Below, piece by piece: positions 23,460 to 33,620 of a stretch of DNA of 64,000 nt. The stretch covers positions 1 through 64,000 of the forward strand of contig NZ_BCTM01000016.1 of assembly GCF_001571285.1 (NCBI RefSeq), given 5' to 3'. How positions within the stretch are numbered: the first letter of the stretch is position 1; each line of letters opens with the position of its first letter. The notes beneath the pieces were generated by a model. It was given only the letters and a program-made list of their open reading frames with translations. It was not told the DNA's origin and did not search any database. This stretch comes from Kluyvera cryocrescens NBRC 102467. GTDB taxonomy: Bacteria > Pseudomonadota > Gammaproteobacteria > Enterobacterales > Enterobacteriaceae. Both the position numbers and the translations under genes were made by a program.

Positions 23460-25619
23460 ATGCTTCTGGGATTCTTTCGACAGATTTTTAAGGTGTTATT
23501 CCGCGTAAGGATGACCGGCAACACCGATGCGTTACGTCAGCCGAAAGTGCTGATCACGCCCAATCATGTTTCCTTCCTCGACGGTGTACTGTTGGCGCTG
23601 TTTCTCCCTGTTCGTCCGGTATTTGCCGTTTACAGCTCAATTTCTGAAAAATGGTTTATGCGCTGGCTGGCTCCGATCATCGATTTCGTTCCGCTTGATC
23701 CGACGAAGCCGATGTCAATTAAGCATTTGGTCCGCTTGATTGAAAAAGGCCGTCCGGTGGTGATTTTTCCCGAAGGGCGTATTTCGGTTTCCGGCTCGCT
23801 GATGAAAATTTATGACGGCGCGGCCTTTGTGGCGGCGAAGTCCGGGGCCACGATTATCCCAGTGCGTATCGAAGGCGCCGAGCTCACCTACTTCAGTCGT
23901 CTGAAAGGGCTGGTAAAACGCCGTCTGTTCCCACGCATTCAATTACACCTGTTGCCGCCAACGACGCTGCCAATGCCGGAAGCGCCGCGCGCCCGCGATC
24001 GCCGTAAAATCGCCGGTGAAATGCTGCATCAGATTATGATGGAAGCGCGGATGGCAGTACGTCCGCGCGAAACGCTGTATGAATCGCTGCTGTCGGCAAT
24101 GCGTCGTTATGGCGAGAAAAAACCGTGCATAGAAGACATTAACTTCCAGCCGGACAACTACCGAAAATTACTGACTAAAACGCTGTTTGTGGCGCGAATT
24201 CTGGAAAAATACAGCCAGAAGGGCGAAAAGATCGGTTTAATGCTGCCGAACGCCGGCATCAGTGCGGCGGTCATTTTCGGCGCTATCGCCCGCGGGCGCA
24301 TTCCGGCAATGATGAACTACACCGCCGGGGTGAAGGGGCTAACCAGCGCGATTACCGCCGCGCAGATTGGGACCATTTTTACCTCCCGTACCTTCCTCGA
24401 TAAAGGCAAACTCTGGCATTTGACTGAACAACTGACCCAGGTGCGCTGGGTGTTCCTTGAAGACTTAAAAGGCGACGTGACCACCGCTGATAAGCTGTGG
24501 ATCTTCTCCCGCGTGCTGATGCCGCATCTGGCGCAGGTTGCGCAGAAACCGGAAGACCCGGCGATTATCCTCTTTACCTCCGGCTCAGAAGGCCACCCGA
24601 AAGGCGTGGTGCATAGCCATAAAAGCATTCTGGCGAACGTCGAACAGATTAAAACCATCGCCGACTTTACCGCCAACGACCGCTTTATGTCGGCGCTGCC
24701 GCTGTTTCACTCGTTTGGTCTGACGGTCGGGCTGTTCACGCCGCTGCTTACCGGCGCCGAAGTGTTCCTCTATCCAAGCCCGTTGCACTATCGCGTGGTG
24801 CCGGAATTGGTTTACGACCGTAACTGTACGGTCCTGTTTGGGACTTCGACGTTCTTAGGTAACTACGCGCGCTTTGCGAATCCCTATGATTTCTATCGTC
24901 TACGCTATGTGGTAGCCGGGGCAGAAAAACTTCAGCAGAGTACAAAAGAGCTTTGGCAGGACAAATTCGGCCTGCGCATTCTGGAAGGCTATGGCGTGAC
25001 GGAATGTGCGCCGGTGGTCTCTATCAACGTGCCAATGGCGGCGAAACCCGGCACGGTCGGGCGAATTTTGCCGGGTATGGATGCGCGGCTGCTGGAAATT
25101 CCCGGTATCGAGAAGGGCGGTCGCCTGCAGGTCAAAGGGCCGAACGTGATGTCGGGCTATTTGCGCGTTGAAAACCCTGGCGTGCTGGAAGTGCCGACGG
25201 CCGAAAATCAGCACGGCGAACAGGAAACCGGCTGGTACGACACGGGGGATATCGTGGCCTTTGACGCGCAGGGATTTGTGCAAATTCAGGGCCGTGCCAA
25301 ACGCTTTGCCAAAATTGCCGGCGAGATGATTTCGCTGGAGATGGTTGAACTGATGGCGCTTGGCGTATCGCCGGACAAAATGCACGGCACGGCGGTGAAA
25401 ACCGATGCCAGCAAAGGTGAGGCGCTGGTGCTGTTTACCACCGATAATGAACTGACCCGCGATAAGCTGCTGCAGTATGCGCGGGCGAACGGCGTACCGG
25501 AGCTGGCGGTGCCACGCGATATCCGCTATCTAAAACAGCTGCCGCTTTTGGGCAGCGGTAAACCGGACTTCGTCACCCTGAAAAGCATGGTTGCAGAGAC
25601 GGAAAAACCGAATGAGTGA
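23460..25619 (+). CDS. aas: 2-acylglycerophosphoethanolamine acyltransferase / acyl-ACP synthetase
   Basis: Bifunctional inner-membrane enzyme that re-acylates lyso-phosphatidylethanolamine imported by LplT, using acyl-ACP made by its synthetase half. With the start at 23460 it has 719 residues, the E. coli length. Domains: PlsC-type acyltransferase with H-x4-D (His36 to Asp41, NHVSFLDG), then an AMP-forming synthetase ([23 protein letters not shown]). An upstream in-frame ATG at 23439 is rejected because TGGAG lies correctly before 23460. It overlaps lplT by 8 bp, reflecting their joint phospholipid-repair role. Confidence 0.96.
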   Translation: MLLGFFRQIFKVLFRVRMTGNTDALRQPKVLITPNHVSFLDGVLLALFLPVRPVFAVYSSISEKWFMRWLAPIIDFVPLDPTKPMSIKHLVRLIEKGRPVVIFPEGRISVSGSLMKIYDGAAFVAAKSGATIIPVRIEGAELTYFSRLKGLVKRRLFPRIQLHLLPPTTLPMPEAPRARDRRKIAGEMLHQIMMEARMAVRPRETLYESLLSAMRRYGEKKPCIEDINFQPDNYRKLLTKTLFVARILEKYSQKGEKIGLMLPNAGISAAVIFGAIARGRIPAMMNYTAGVKGLTSAITAAQIGTIFTSRTFLDKGKLWHLTEQLTQVRWVFLEDLKGDVTTADKLWIFSRVLMPHLAQVAQKPEDPAIILFTSGSEGHPKGVVHSHKSILANVEQIKTIADFTANDRFMSALPLFHSFGLTVGLFTPLLTGAEVFLYPSPLHYRVVPELVYDRNCTVLFGTSTFLGNYARFANPYDFYRLRYVVAGAEKLQQSTKELWQDKFGLRILEGYGVTECAPVVSINVPMAAKPGTVGRILPGMDARLLEIPGIEKGGRLQVKGPNVMSGYLRVENPGVLEVPTAENQHGEQETGWYDTGDIVAFDAQGFVQIQGRAKRFAKIAGEMISLEMVELMALGVSPDKMHGTAVKTDASKGEALVLFTTDNELTRDKLLQYARANGVPELAVPRDIRYLKQLPLLGSGKPDFVTLKSMVAETEKPNE

Positions 25620-26805
25620 GTCAGTACACACTAACCCATCCATCTGGTCGAAAGGCATGATGGCGGTAATTTTTGCCCAATTCCTCTCGGCCTTTGGCGA
25701 CAACGCGCTGCTGTTTGCGACGCTGGCGCTGATGAAGCAGCAATTCTATCCGGACTGGAGCCAGCCGGTGCTGCAGATGGTGTTTGTGGGCGCTTACATC
25801 ATTTTTGCACCGTTTGTCGGCCAGGTGGCGGATAGCTTTGGTAAAGGCCGGGTCATGATGTTTGCCAACGGCCTCAAATTGGTGGGGGCGGCGACGATTT
25901 GCGTGGGGATAAACCCGTTTATCGGCTATACGCTGGTGGGCATTGGTGCCGCGGCCTATTCACCGGCGAAATATGGCATTCTCGGCGAAATCACCACTGG
26001 CGATAAGCTGGTGAAAGCCAATGGCCTGATGGAAGCGTCCACCATTGCGGCAATTTTGCTGGGCTCGGTGGCGGGCGGTATCGTCGCCGATATGAGCGTG
26101 GTCGGCGCACTGGCGCTCTGTGCGGTGGTTTATGGCGGCGCGGTGGTGGCGAATATTTTCATTCCCAGGCTGCCAGCCGCGCGACCGGGGCAATCCTGGC
26201 GTTTTCGCCCTATGACCGCGAGTTTTTTCAACGCCTGCAACGTGCTGTGGCACAACAGCGAAACGCGCTTTTCGCTGTTGGGAACTAGTCTGTTCTGGGG
26301 GGCGGGCGTAACCCTGCGTTTCCTGCTGGTACTGTGGGTGCCGCTGGTACTGGGGTTAACCGATAACGCCACGCCAACCTATCTCAACGCCATGGTGGCG
26401 GTAGGGATTGTGGTGGGCGCAGGGGCGGCGGCGAAGCTGGTGACGCTGGAAACCGTGGCTCGCTGCATGCCTGCGGGCGTTTTGATTGGCGTGGTGGTGG
26501 CCATTTTCGCCCTGCAGCACGCTATTCTGCCGGCTTACGTTTTGCTGTTCATTATTGGCGTCTGCGGCGGCTTCTTTATCGTACCGCTCAATGCGCTGCT
26601 GCAGGATCGTGGCAAACACACCGTGGGCTCGGGTAACGCGATTGCGGTGCAGAATCTCGGTGAAAACAGCGCCATGCTGATGATGCTGGGGCTTTATTCT
26701 CTGGCGGTGGCGGTGGGTATACCGGTGGTCGGCGTGGGGGTAGGCTTCGGGGTACTGTTTGCGCTCGCCATTATCGTACTGTGGCTGTGGGGTAAACGGC
26801 GCTAA
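25612..26805 (+). CDS. lplT: Lysophospholipid transporter
   Basis: MFS-type flippase moving lyso-phosphatidylethanolamine from the periplasmic to the cytoplasmic leaflet for re-acylation by Aas. It has 397 residues, the E. coli length, with about 12 membrane segments. Start ATG 25612 (MSESVHTN) overlaps the aas stop by 8 bp; an earlier in-frame start at 25591 lies within aas and is not needed. Loop motif [14 protein letters not shown] is an MFS signature. Confidence 0.95.
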   Translation: MSESVHTNPSIWSKGMMAVIFAQFLSAFGDNALLFATLALMKQQFYPDWSQPVLQMVFVGAYIIFAPFVGQVADSFGKGRVMMFANGLKLVGAATICVGINPFIGYTLVGIGAAAYSPAKYGILGEITTGDKLVKANGLMEASTIAAILLGSVAGGIVADMSVVGALALCAVVYGGAVVANIFIPRLPAARPGQSWRFRPMTASFFNACNVLWHNSETRFSLLGTSLFWGAGVTLRFLLVLWVPLVLGLTDNATPTYLNAMVAVGIVVGAGAAAKLVTLETVARCMPAGVLIGVVVAIFALQHAILPAYVLLFIIGVCGGFFIVPLNALLQDRGKHTVGSGNAIAVQNLGENSAMLMMLGLYSLAVAVGIPVVGVGVGFGVLFALAIIVLWLWGKRR

Positions 26806-26821
26806 CGGTTGTCATCATCAT

Positions 26822-26853
26822 TGAAAAATTCAGGGGCGCTAATGCGCCCCTGA
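26822..26853 (-). terminator. Terminator between lplT and tas
   Basis: Ten-bp stem TCAGGGGCGC/GCGCCCCTGA with TAAT loop. On the minus strand it is followed by ATTTTTC, terminating tas; it probably also stops lplT transcription. Confidence 0.8.
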
Positions 26854-26857
26854 AACG

Positions 26858-27898
26858 TTACGGTGCCGGGTAGGTATAAACCTGATGCACCGCTTCAATT
26901 TCTGCCAATACCTCTTCGCTTAGCTCCAGATGCAAACTCTCGACGTTAGTTTTGAGCTGCTCCATGGTCGTCGCCCCTAAGAGGGTGCTGGCAACAAACG
27001 GCTGACGGCGAACGAACGCCAGCGCCATCTGCGCCGGATCCAGATTATGACGTTTCGCGATATCGACATAGGCGGCTACCGCTTTTTGCGTCTGCTCGCC
27101 GCTGTAACGGGTGAAGCGGCTAAACAGCGTGTTGCGCGCCCCGGCCGGTTTTGCGCCGTTAAGGTATTTTCCGGTTAGCGTACCGAATGCCAGGCAGGAG
27201 TATGCCAGCAGCTCTACGCCTTCAAACTGGCTGACTTCCGCCAGCGCCACTTCGTAGCTGCGGTTTACCAGGCTGTACGGGTTCTGGATAGTAACAATGC
27301 GCGGCAGATTGTGCTTGTCCGCCAGGTGCAAATAGCGCATGACGCCAAATGCCGTTTCGTTCGAGACGCCGATATAGCGAATTTTACCGGCACGTTGGTA
27401 CTCGGTCAGCGCTTCCAGCGTCTCCAGCAAAGAGACCACCGGCGCGGAGTCAGCCCAGGTGTAGCCCAGCTTGCCAAAGCAGTTGGTTGGGCGCTGCGGC
27501 CAGTGAACCTGATAGAGATCGAGATAGTCGGTCTGCAGACGTTTGAGGCTGCTGTGCAGCGCATCGCGAATATTCTTGCGGTCGAGCGCCTGGTTTGGAC
27601 GGATACCGCTATCGTTATTACGCGTTGGGCCACTGACCTTCGAGGCAATGACCAGCTTCTCGCGGCTACCATGTTTGGCCAGCCAGTTGCCGACGTAGGT
27701 CTCGGTTAATCCCTGAGTCTCCGGGCGCGGCGGGACGGGATACATCTCAGCGACATCAATCAGGTTGATGCCCTGGCTGACGGCGTAATCAAGCTGTGCA
27801 TGGGCGTCGGCTTCGCTATTCTGTTCACCAAACGTCATTGTGCCCAGCCCAAGGGTGCTTATCTCAAGCGAGCTGTGGGGGATACGGTGGTACTGCAT
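26858..27898 (-). CDS. tas: Aldo/keto reductase Tas
   Basis: NADPH-dependent aldo-keto reductase, 346 residues, the E. coli length. Family features include GLGTMTFGEQNSE at the N-terminus, catalytic Asp/Tyr in DVAEMYPVPPRPE, Lys in VIASKVSGP and His in YQVHWPQRP. E. coli Tas was found as a suppressor of a tyrosine auxotrophy in starving cells; its natural substrate is unknown. The start at 27898 (MQYHRIPHSS) is preferred over one 21 bases earlier because it matches the family and has AGGAAG upstream. Confidence 0.93.
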   Translation of the reverse strand: MQYHRIPHSSLEISTLGLGTMTFGEQNSEADAHAQLDYAVSQGINLIDVAEMYPVPPRPETQGLTETYVGNWLAKHGSREKLVIASKVSGPTRNNDSGIRPNQALDRKNIRDALHSSLKRLQTDYLDLYQVHWPQRPTNCFGKLGYTWADSAPVVSLLETLEALTEYQRAGKIRYIGVSNETAFGVMRYLHLADKHNLPRIVTIQNPYSLVNRSYEVALAEVSQFEGVELLAYSCLAFGTLTGKYLNGAKPAGARNTLFSRFTRYSGEQTQKAVAAYVDIAKRHNLDPAQMALAFVRRQPFVASTLLGATTMEQLKTNVESLHLELSEEVLAEIEAVHQVYTYPAP

Positions 27899-27984
27899 AA
27901 GCCGGCTTCCTTTTATCAACAGCGTCAGGAAAGAGTCCTGACAAAGGAATATAAAAATGGCAGAGGGGAAGAAAAAGGGGAAGT

Positions 27985-28018
27985 AAAAAAATAAAAAAGG
28001 CCAGCAAGCGGCTGACCT
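27985..28018 (-). terminator. Rho-independent terminator of ygdR
   Basis: Minus-strand stem GGTCAGC/GCTGGCC (one G-U pair) followed by TTTTTTATTTTTTT, just past the ygdR stop. Confidence 0.9.
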
Positions 28019-28024
28019 CTACGT

Positions 28025-28243
28025 TTATCGTTTAATGATTTGCGATACGTCGTCACGGTTGATCTGCATCTGATTACCCTGCTGGTCTTCATAGCTGATA
28101 AGACCCGTGTCGTCGTCGACTTCCGGTTTACCGTCAGTAAGAATCATTCGACCATCTTTGGTCGCCATGACGTAATCGCTGCTGCAGCCGGAAACGGCGA
28201 AAGCTAAACCTACTGCGGAAATCAATACTGCCCATTTTGTCAT
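28025..28243 (-). CDS. ygdR: YgdR/YgdI-family lipoprotein
   Basis: 72-residue outer- or inner-membrane lipoprotein of unknown function. The signal peptide [19 protein letters not shown] ends in the lipobox VSGC, with the lipidated Cys at residue 20; the residues after it (SSD) do not give a clear inner-membrane retention signal at +2. The small mature domain ([18 protein letters not shown]) is the YgdI/YgdR beta-barrel type. The start at 28243 is chosen by family length; a longer reading begins six codons upstream. Confidence 0.92.
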   Translation of the reverse strand: MTKWAVLISAVGLAFAVSGCSSDYVMATKDGRMILTDGKPEVDDDTGLISYEDQQGNQMQINRDDVSQIIKR

Positions 28244-28320
28244 CGTTATCCCCTTCATCACCGCACTCTTGATAGTTTAGTAATAACCGACCCAGAGAAC
28301 AGCATAAAGCAGGAAAATCT

Positions 28321-28357
28321 TAAAAAAATCAGACATGGCCCCCAAAAGAGGGCCATG
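28321..28357 (-). terminator. Rho-independent terminator of ygdQ
   Basis: Eight-bp stem CATGGCCC/GGGCCATG followed on the minus strand by TCTGATTTTTTTA. Confidence 0.85.
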
Positions 28358-28366
28358 AGCAGCAGA

Positions 28367-29080
28367 TTACAGTGGGTTTTTCTTATTTCTCAGGAGATTG
28401 AGGCTTTCAACCGAGATGGAGAAGAACATCGCAAAGTAGATGTAGCCTTTTGGTACGTGTACGTCGAAGCTTTCCAGAATCAGCGTAAAGCCAACCAGAA
28501 TCAGGAAGGACAGGGCCAGCATCTTCACGGATGGATGGCGGTCAACGAACTCACCGATCGAACGAGCCGCAAACATCATCACGCCCACCGCAATCACAAC
28601 CGCCGCCATCATGATGAACAGATGGTCGGAGAGGCCGACGGCGGTGATCACCGAATCGAGGCTGAAGATGATATCCAGCAGCATAATTTGCACGATAGCG
28701 CCGATGAACGAATGCACGTTGGTTTTGATGCTTTCTTCATCGCCTTCAATGGACTCGTGAATTTCCTTACTGGCTTTCCAGATAAGGAACAGCCCACCAA
28801 GCAGCAAAATCAAATCGCGAATTGAAATGGCCTGATCGAATACGGTAAACAGCGGGTTAGTCAGTTTGACAACCCAGGCGATAGAGGCCAGCAGCGCCAG
28901 ACGCATGATCATCGCCCCCATTAACCCAATACGACGGGCATGGGCGCGCTGTGCGGTTGGGAGCTTGGCAACAACCAGAGAGAGAAAAATAATATTATCG
29001 ATCCCCAGAACGATCTCTAACAGCGTCAGCGTGCCGAGCGCAAGCCAGGCGTTGGGGTCGGTGATCCATGCAAATAACAT
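28367..29080 (-). CDS. ygdQ: TerC-family inner-membrane protein YgdQ
   Basis: Seven-helix membrane protein of the TerC family, 237 residues, same length as E. coli YgdQ. Family motifs EIVLGIDNIIFLS and DIIFSLDSVITAVG, with conserved acidic residues in membrane segments, are present. TerC proteins such as Alx are implicated in manganese or calcium handling and in metalation of exported proteins; the role of YgdQ itself is uncertain. A sigma70-like promoter and a structured ~150-nt leader precede it. Confidence 0.92.
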   Translation of the reverse strand: MLFAWITDPNAWLALGTLTLLEIVLGIDNIIFLSLVVAKLPTAQRAHARRIGLMGAMIMRLALLASIAWVVKLTNPLFTVFDQAISIRDLILLLGGLFLIWKASKEIHESIEGDEESIKTNVHSFIGAIVQIMLLDIIFSLDSVITAVGLSDHLFIMMAAVVIAVGVMMFAARSIGEFVDRHPSVKMLALSFLILVGFTLILESFDVHVPKGYIYFAMFFSISVESLNLLRNKKNPL

Positions 29081-29230
29081 TAGATAAATCCTGCCAAAAA
29101 AACGAAGCGTTAATTGATGTACGTTGAATGGCTACTTATCGGAACGCAGGCAAGACTCTCCCCCGGCAACGGATCCCTGTCGAGACGGGGGAAGGTAAAA
29201 GAAAGCCTGTGAGCGAACGATAAATAACGG
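29081..29230 (-). promoter_or_regulatory. Structured 5' leader of ygdQ
   Basis: About 150 nt between the predicted start site and the ygdQ ATG. An outer pairing CAGGC/GCCTG (29205-29209 with 29147-29151) encloses CCCCCG/CGGGGG (29186-29191 with 29160-29165), itself closing an inner CGAC/GTTG stem. It does not show the conserved loops of the yybP-ykoY manganese riboswitch as I know it. Leader regulation is plausible but unproven. Confidence 0.4.
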
Positions 29231-29235
29231 CAGTG

Positions 29236-29263
29236 ATTATAAGCCCGCCGCGCGGCAGGACAA
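29236..29263 (-). promoter_or_regulatory. Predicted sigma70 promoter of ygdQ
   Basis: On the minus strand, -35 TTGTCC (29263-29258) and a perfect -10 TATAAT (29241-29236) are separated by 16 bp. The start site would be near 29229, just downstream of mutH. Confidence 0.6.
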
Positions 29264-29276
29264 AAAATTAATACGC

Positions 29277-29963
29277 TTAAGGCATAAAGTGGCGCGCCAG
29301 CAGGGCAGCGGTGAAGTTCTTTTTCAAATAGAAACCGCGCGGCAGCGTCATGATACGCTCACCCTGCGCGCCGATAGCCTCGGTTAATGCTTTGCTGTTT
29401 GCTGCTTTTGGACGCAGTTGCAGCACTTCGCCGTGGCGCGCGGTAATCCGCTCGACCTGGCCCAGCACAATCAGGTCCATCAGTTCTTCCCAGTCCATGC
29501 GGAGCTGATGCTCTTCTTCAGCGCTGGGCGTCCACAGTAAAGGAGAACCAACCCGGCGTTCCGCCAGTGGAATGGCCCGCTCGCCTTCCACCGGGATCCA
29601 CAGTACCCGCTTGAGCTTGTGACGCACGTGGCTGTTCTCCCACGTTACGCCAGAATTACCGGTGAGCGGCGCCACGCAGACAAAAGTGGTTTCCAGGGGA
29701 CGGCCCGCGGCATCGATGGGGATGGTTTTCAGTTCGACGTCCAGCGCGGCGAAATCCTGCTCTGGCTTACTGCCCGCACTGGCACCGAGCCAGATTTCCA
29801 ACAAAATGCCAATCCAGCCTTTATCGCGTTTTAAATCCTTCGGCGTCACGATGCCGGCCATCGCCGCAAGTTCACCCAACGAATAGCCCGCCAGCCGCTG
29901 CGCCTGAGCAAGCAGTTCAGCCTGGGTTTTCGGCGATGAAGGAAGTGGAGCGAGGGTTGACAT
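29277..29963 (-). CDS. mutH: DNA mismatch repair endonuclease MutH
   Basis: Sequence-specific nickase that cuts the unmethylated strand at hemimethylated GATC, activated by MutS and MutL. It has 228 residues. The catalytic residues Glu56 (LLEIWLG), Asp70, Glu77 and Lys79 ([11 protein letters not shown]) are exactly at the E. coli numbering. It is divergent from rppH across the DARS2-like region and is followed by ygdQ on the same strand with its own promoter. Confidence 0.97.
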   Translation of the reverse strand: MSTLAPLPSSPKTQAELLAQAQRLAGYSLGELAAMAGIVTPKDLKRDKGWIGILLEIWLGASAGSKPEQDFAALDVELKTIPIDAAGRPLETTFVCVAPLTGNSGVTWENSHVRHKLKRVLWIPVEGERAIPLAERRVGSPLLWTPSAEEEHQLRMDWEELMDLIVLGQVERITARHGEVLQLRPKAANSKALTEAIGAQGERIMTLPRGFYLKKNFTAALLARHFMP

Positions 29964-30008
29964 GATAACGCGCCTTTTGCTTAAAAAATGAACGACAATT
30001 TCACCGGG

Positions 30009-30478
30009 TGTGGATAGAGTTTAACTTTTTCTGAGTAAATATATCAACGCGATGATTCTAATGGTTTTTTTTAAATTACCCACCGAGAGAAAACGGTGAA
30101 AAAAAAGGTTTTCCAATTCTGGTCACTGACAATGAACAGGATCTTACACCATGTTATCCACAGAAAAATGGGATAACTGGGGAAAAGCCTCACTACTGTT
30201 TCGATTTACAGCCTTGACGTGCGACGAAAATCGAATTTTTGCACAAAAGATGCCTAAGATGTTGGCACAATCTGTGGATAAAACCGACGTTGTTCGATCT
30301 TTCATCAATGGAAGGATCGCCTATGTGACGATCATCACGTTATAGCATCATGCAGGCAGATGAATGCTAATAACATAATGAAAAATAGCGTTTTACTGAA
30401 AGGGGCTGACATGCGATTATTCAGAGTACTCTGGGTTTTCCCTGGGTAAACCCCTACTTCTTCACAACTCTATCCACA
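30009..30478. other. DARS2-like DnaA-reactivating region
   Basis: The 684-bp mutH-rppH gap is where E. coli carries DARS2, which regenerates ATP-DnaA. DnaA boxes seen here are TGTGGATAG (30009-30017), perfect TTATCCACA (30154-30162), a degenerate opposing ATGGGATAA (30168-30176) five bases away, perfect TGTGGATAA (30273-30281) and CTATCCACA (30470-30478). The close inverted pair at 30154-30176 resembles the DARS core box I/II arrangement. IHF and Fis sites, needed for full activity, could not be placed with confidence. No gene was found here. Confidence 0.8.
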
Positions 30479-30647
30479 GAAAAAGTGAATAAAATCGGCC
30501 ACAGGTACGCTTTGCTGTTTATAACTATGATGATTACTGTGAGTTATTCAAATGTTATTCGGGATGAGGCTGTGCAATAGAGTGGTTTACCGTTTCCAGC
30601 GAGTGTGAAACAATCATTCACATTGAAGCTTATTTTGAGGTAGTCCG

Positions 30648-31178
30648 GTGATTGATGACGATGGCTACCGCCCAAATGTTGGTATTGTAATTTGCAATCG
30701 TCAGGGCCAGGTTATGTGGGCTCGGCGCTATGGTCAGCACTCCTGGCAATTCCCGCAAGGGGGCATAAACCCCGGTGAGACAGCAGAACAGGCGATGTAT
30801 CGGGAACTCTTCGAAGAAGTTGGATTAAGCCGTAAGGATGTACGGATCCTCGCTTCGACCCGAAACTGGTTGCGTTACAAGTTGCCGAAACGTTTGGTGC
30901 GTTGGGACACAAAGCCGGTTTGTATCGGCCAGAAACAAAAGTGGTTTCTCTTGCAGTTGATCGGCAATGACGCGGATATCAATATGCAGACCAGCAGCAC
31001 GCCGGAATTTGATGGCTGGCGCTGGGTGAGTTACTGGTATCCGGTGCGCCAGGTCGTTTCGTTTAAACGTGACGTCTACCGCCGGGTGATGAAAGAGTTC
31101 GCCAGTGTAGTCATGGCGCTTGCGGAGAGCGCGCCAAAACCGCAAAGCGCGCCTGCTTATCGACGCAAAAGAGGTTAA
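30648..31178 (+). CDS. rppH: RNA pyrophosphohydrolase
   Basis: Nudix hydrolase that removes pyrophosphate from triphosphorylated mRNA 5' ends and so triggers RNase E decay. It has 176 residues, as in E. coli. The Nudix box is at 38-60, with [17 protein letters not shown] carrying the metal-binding glutamates. Translation starts at GTG 30648 with TGAGG upstream. ptsP follows after only 12 bp, forming the known rppH-ptsP unit. Confidence 0.97.
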   Translation: MIDDDGYRPNVGIVICNRQGQVMWARRYGQHSWQFPQGGINPGETAEQAMYRELFEEVGLSRKDVRILASTRNWLRYKLPKRLVRWDTKPVCIGQKQKWFLLQLIGNDADINMQTSSTPEFDGWRWVSYWYPVRQVVSFKRDVYRRVMKEFASVVMALAESAPKPQSAPAYRRKRG

Positions 31179-31190
31179 GCCACGCATATT

Positions 31191-33437
31191 ATGCTCACTC
31201 GCTTACGCGAAATAGTTGAGAAGGTCGCGAGTGCGCCTCGGCTAAACGAGGCGCTGGATATTCTGGTTACCGATGTCTGCCAGGCGATGGAGACAGAAGT
31301 ATGCTCGGTTTATCTTGCCGACAACGATCGACGCTGCTTCTACCTGATGGCGACCCGCGGCCTCAAAAAACCGCGCGGTCGTACCATTACGCTCGCCTTT
31401 GATGAAGGTATCGTCGGCTTGGTGGGCCGCCTGGCAGAGCCTATCAACCTCGCCGACGCGCAAAAACACCCCAGCTACAAATATATTCCTTCCGTAAAAG
31501 AAGAACGTTTCCGTGCGTTCCTTGGCGTACCGATTATTCAGCGTCGTCAGCTACTGGGCGTACTGGTCGTACAGCAGCGTGAACTGCGTCAGTTTGATGA
31601 AAGCGAAGAATCATTCCTGGTGACGCTGGCCACGCAGATGGCGGCGATCCTCTCTTTGTCTCAGCTCACTGCGTTATTCGGGCAGTACCGTCAAACGCGC
31701 GTACGTGCGCTTCCGGCGTCGCCGGGCGTGGCGATTGCCGAAGGCTGGATGGATGCCACGCTGCCGCTGATGGAACAGGTCTATGAAGCGTCGTCGCTTG
31801 ATACGGCGCTTGAGCGTGAACGCCTGACCGGGGCGCTGGAAGAGGCCGCTAACGAGTTTCGCCGCTACAGCAAGCGTTTTGCCGCCGGCGCGCAGAAAGA
31901 GACTGCGGCTATTTTCGACCTCTATTCACACCTGTTGTCCGATGCCAGCCTACGCCGCGAACTGTTTGCCGAAGTCGACAAAGGCGCGGTAGCAGAATGG
32001 GCGGTGAAAAAAATCGTTGAGAAATTTGCCGAACAGTTTGCTGCGCTGCGCGATGGTTATCTGAAAGAGCGAGCCGGCGATCTCCGCACGCTGGGGCAAC
32101 GATTACTGTTTCATCTTGATGACACGACCACCGGTGCTAATGCCTGGCCGGAACGCTTTATTCTGGTTGCGGATGAGCTGTCTGCTGCCACGCTCGCCGA
32201 ACTGCCGCAGGATCGGTTAGCGGGCGTCGTGGTACGCGATGGCGCGGCTAACTCCCATGCGGCGATCATGGTTAGGGCTTTAGGGATCCCGACGGTGATG
32301 GGGGCCGACATTCAGCCGGCGATCCTTCACGGGCGAACGCTGGTGGTGGACGGCTATCGCGGCGAGCTGCTGGTCGATCCGGAACCGATCCTGATTCAGG
32401 AATATCAGCGTCTTATTAGCGAAGAGAACGAACTCAGCCGTCTGGCGGAAGGCGATGTTGATCGTCCGGCTGAGCTGAAAAGCGGTGAGCGCGTCAAAGT
32501 TATGCTTAATGCGGGCCTGAGCCCGGAGCACGAACAGATGCTGGGGCGCCGTATCGATGGTATTGGCCTGTACCGCACCGAAATTCCCTTTATGCTGCAA
32601 AGTGGCTTCCCTTCCGAAGAGGAACAGGTGGCGCAGTATCAGGGGATGCTGCAGATGTTCAATGATAAGCCGGTTACGCTGCGCACGCTGGATGTCGGGG
32701 CCGATAAGCAACTGCCGTATATGCCGATCAGCGAAGAAAACCCCTGCCTGGGCTGGCGCGGTATTCGCATTACGCTCGACCAGCCGGAGATTTTCCTGGT
32801 TCAGGTGCGCGCCATGCTGCGTGCCAATGCGGCAACCGGCAATCTGAGCATTTTGCTGCCGATGATCACTAGCCTTGAAGAGGTGGATGAGGCTCGCAGG
32901 CTTATCGATCGCGCCGGCCGCGAAGTGGAAGAGATGATTGGTTACGCTATTCCGAAGCCGCGTCTGGGGATCATGCTGGAAGTGCCATCGATGGTGTTTA
33001 TGCTGCCGAATCTGGCAAATCGCATCGACTTTATCTCGGTCGGTACCAATGATCTGACGCAATACGTTCTGGCGGTGGACCGCAACAACACTCGGGTAGC
33101 CAGCATTTACGATAGTCTGCACCCCGGCATGATTCGGGTGCTGTCGATGATCGTGCAGGAAACCGAACGCTACGGTATCGATCTTCGCCTGTGCGGTGAA
33201 ATGGCCGGCGATCCGATGTGCGTCACCATTCTGATTGGCCTCGGTTTTCGTCATCTCTCGATGAACGGTCGTTCAGTGGCGCGCGTGAAATATCTGCTGC
33301 GCCATATCGATCTCGAGGACGCGCAAACCCTGGCACAGCGCAGTCTGGATGCGCAAATGGCGACCGAAGTCCGTCATCAGGTGGCGGCGTTTATGGAACG
33401 TCGCGGCCTCGGTGGCCTGATTCGCGGCGGCCTCTGA
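31191..33437 (+). CDS. ptsP: PTS enzyme I-Ntr
   Basis: Phosphoenolpyruvate-protein phosphotransferase of the nitrogen PTS, passing phosphate to NPr and EIIA-Ntr to adjust potassium and nitrogen physiology. It has 748 residues: N-terminal GAF sensor (about 1-127, binding glutamine/2-oxoglutarate), EI N-terminal and swivelling domains with phosphorylated His356 (GAANSHAAIM), and PEP-binding TIM barrel with DLTQYVLAVDRNN and the CGEMAGD motif. It sits 12 bp after rppH with a distant AGAGG. Confidence 0.96.
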   Translation: MLTRLREIVEKVASAPRLNEALDILVTDVCQAMETEVCSVYLADNDRRCFYLMATRGLKKPRGRTITLAFDEGIVGLVGRLAEPINLADAQKHPSYKYIPSVKEERFRAFLGVPIIQRRQLLGVLVVQQRELRQFDESEESFLVTLATQMAAILSLSQLTALFGQYRQTRVRALPASPGVAIAEGWMDATLPLMEQVYEASSLDTALERERLTGALEEAANEFRRYSKRFAAGAQKETAAIFDLYSHLLSDASLRRELFAEVDKGAVAEWAVKKIVEKFAEQFAALRDGYLKERAGDLRTLGQRLLFHLDDTTTGANAWPERFILVADELSAATLAELPQDRLAGVVVRDGAANSHAAIMVRALGIPTVMGADIQPAILHGRTLVVDGYRGELLVDPEPILIQEYQRLISEENELSRLAEGDVDRPAELKSGERVKVMLNAGLSPEHEQMLGRRIDGIGLYRTEIPFMLQSGFPSEEEQVAQYQGMLQMFNDKPVTLRTLDVGADKQLPYMPISEENPCLGWRGIRITLDQPEIFLVQVRAMLRANAATGNLSILLPMITSLEEVDEARRLIDRAGREVEEMIGYAIPKPRLGIMLEVPSMVFMLPNLANRIDFISVGTNDLTQYVLAVDRNNTRVASIYDSLHPGMIRVLSMIVQETERYGIDLRLCGEMAGDPMCVTILIGLGFRHLSMNGRSVARVKYLLRHIDLEDAQTLAQRSLDAQMATEVRHQVAAFMERRGLGGLIRGGL

Positions 33438-33442
33438 CCATT

Positions 33443-33467
33443 CCGCTCTCCCTTTGCGGGAGAGCGG
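33443..33467 (+). repeat. Hairpin after ptsP
   Basis: Perfect 10-bp stem CCGCTCTCCC/GGGAGAGCGG with loop TTTGC just after the ptsP stop. It lacks a U-run and its CTCTCCC core resembles palindromes at 6550 and 49134. It may stabilise or terminate the rppH-ptsP message. Confidence 0.5.
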
Positions 33468-33620
33468 GGTCTGCGCGCTATACATATCTTTTACATCTTC
33501 CACGCATCATCTCTCATCACCCTTGTGCTATTATTCGCACCTTTGGAGCGTCTGAAGCTTTCGGCGCGCATCTCTACCGCTGTCCACTTTCGGCGGAATA
33601 ACAAGCATTTGTGGTGACAG

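Noticed and set aside
29081..29230. yybP-ykoY manganese riboswitch before ygdQ
   Set aside because: The conserved loop sequences of that class could not be found; only generic hairpins are visible.
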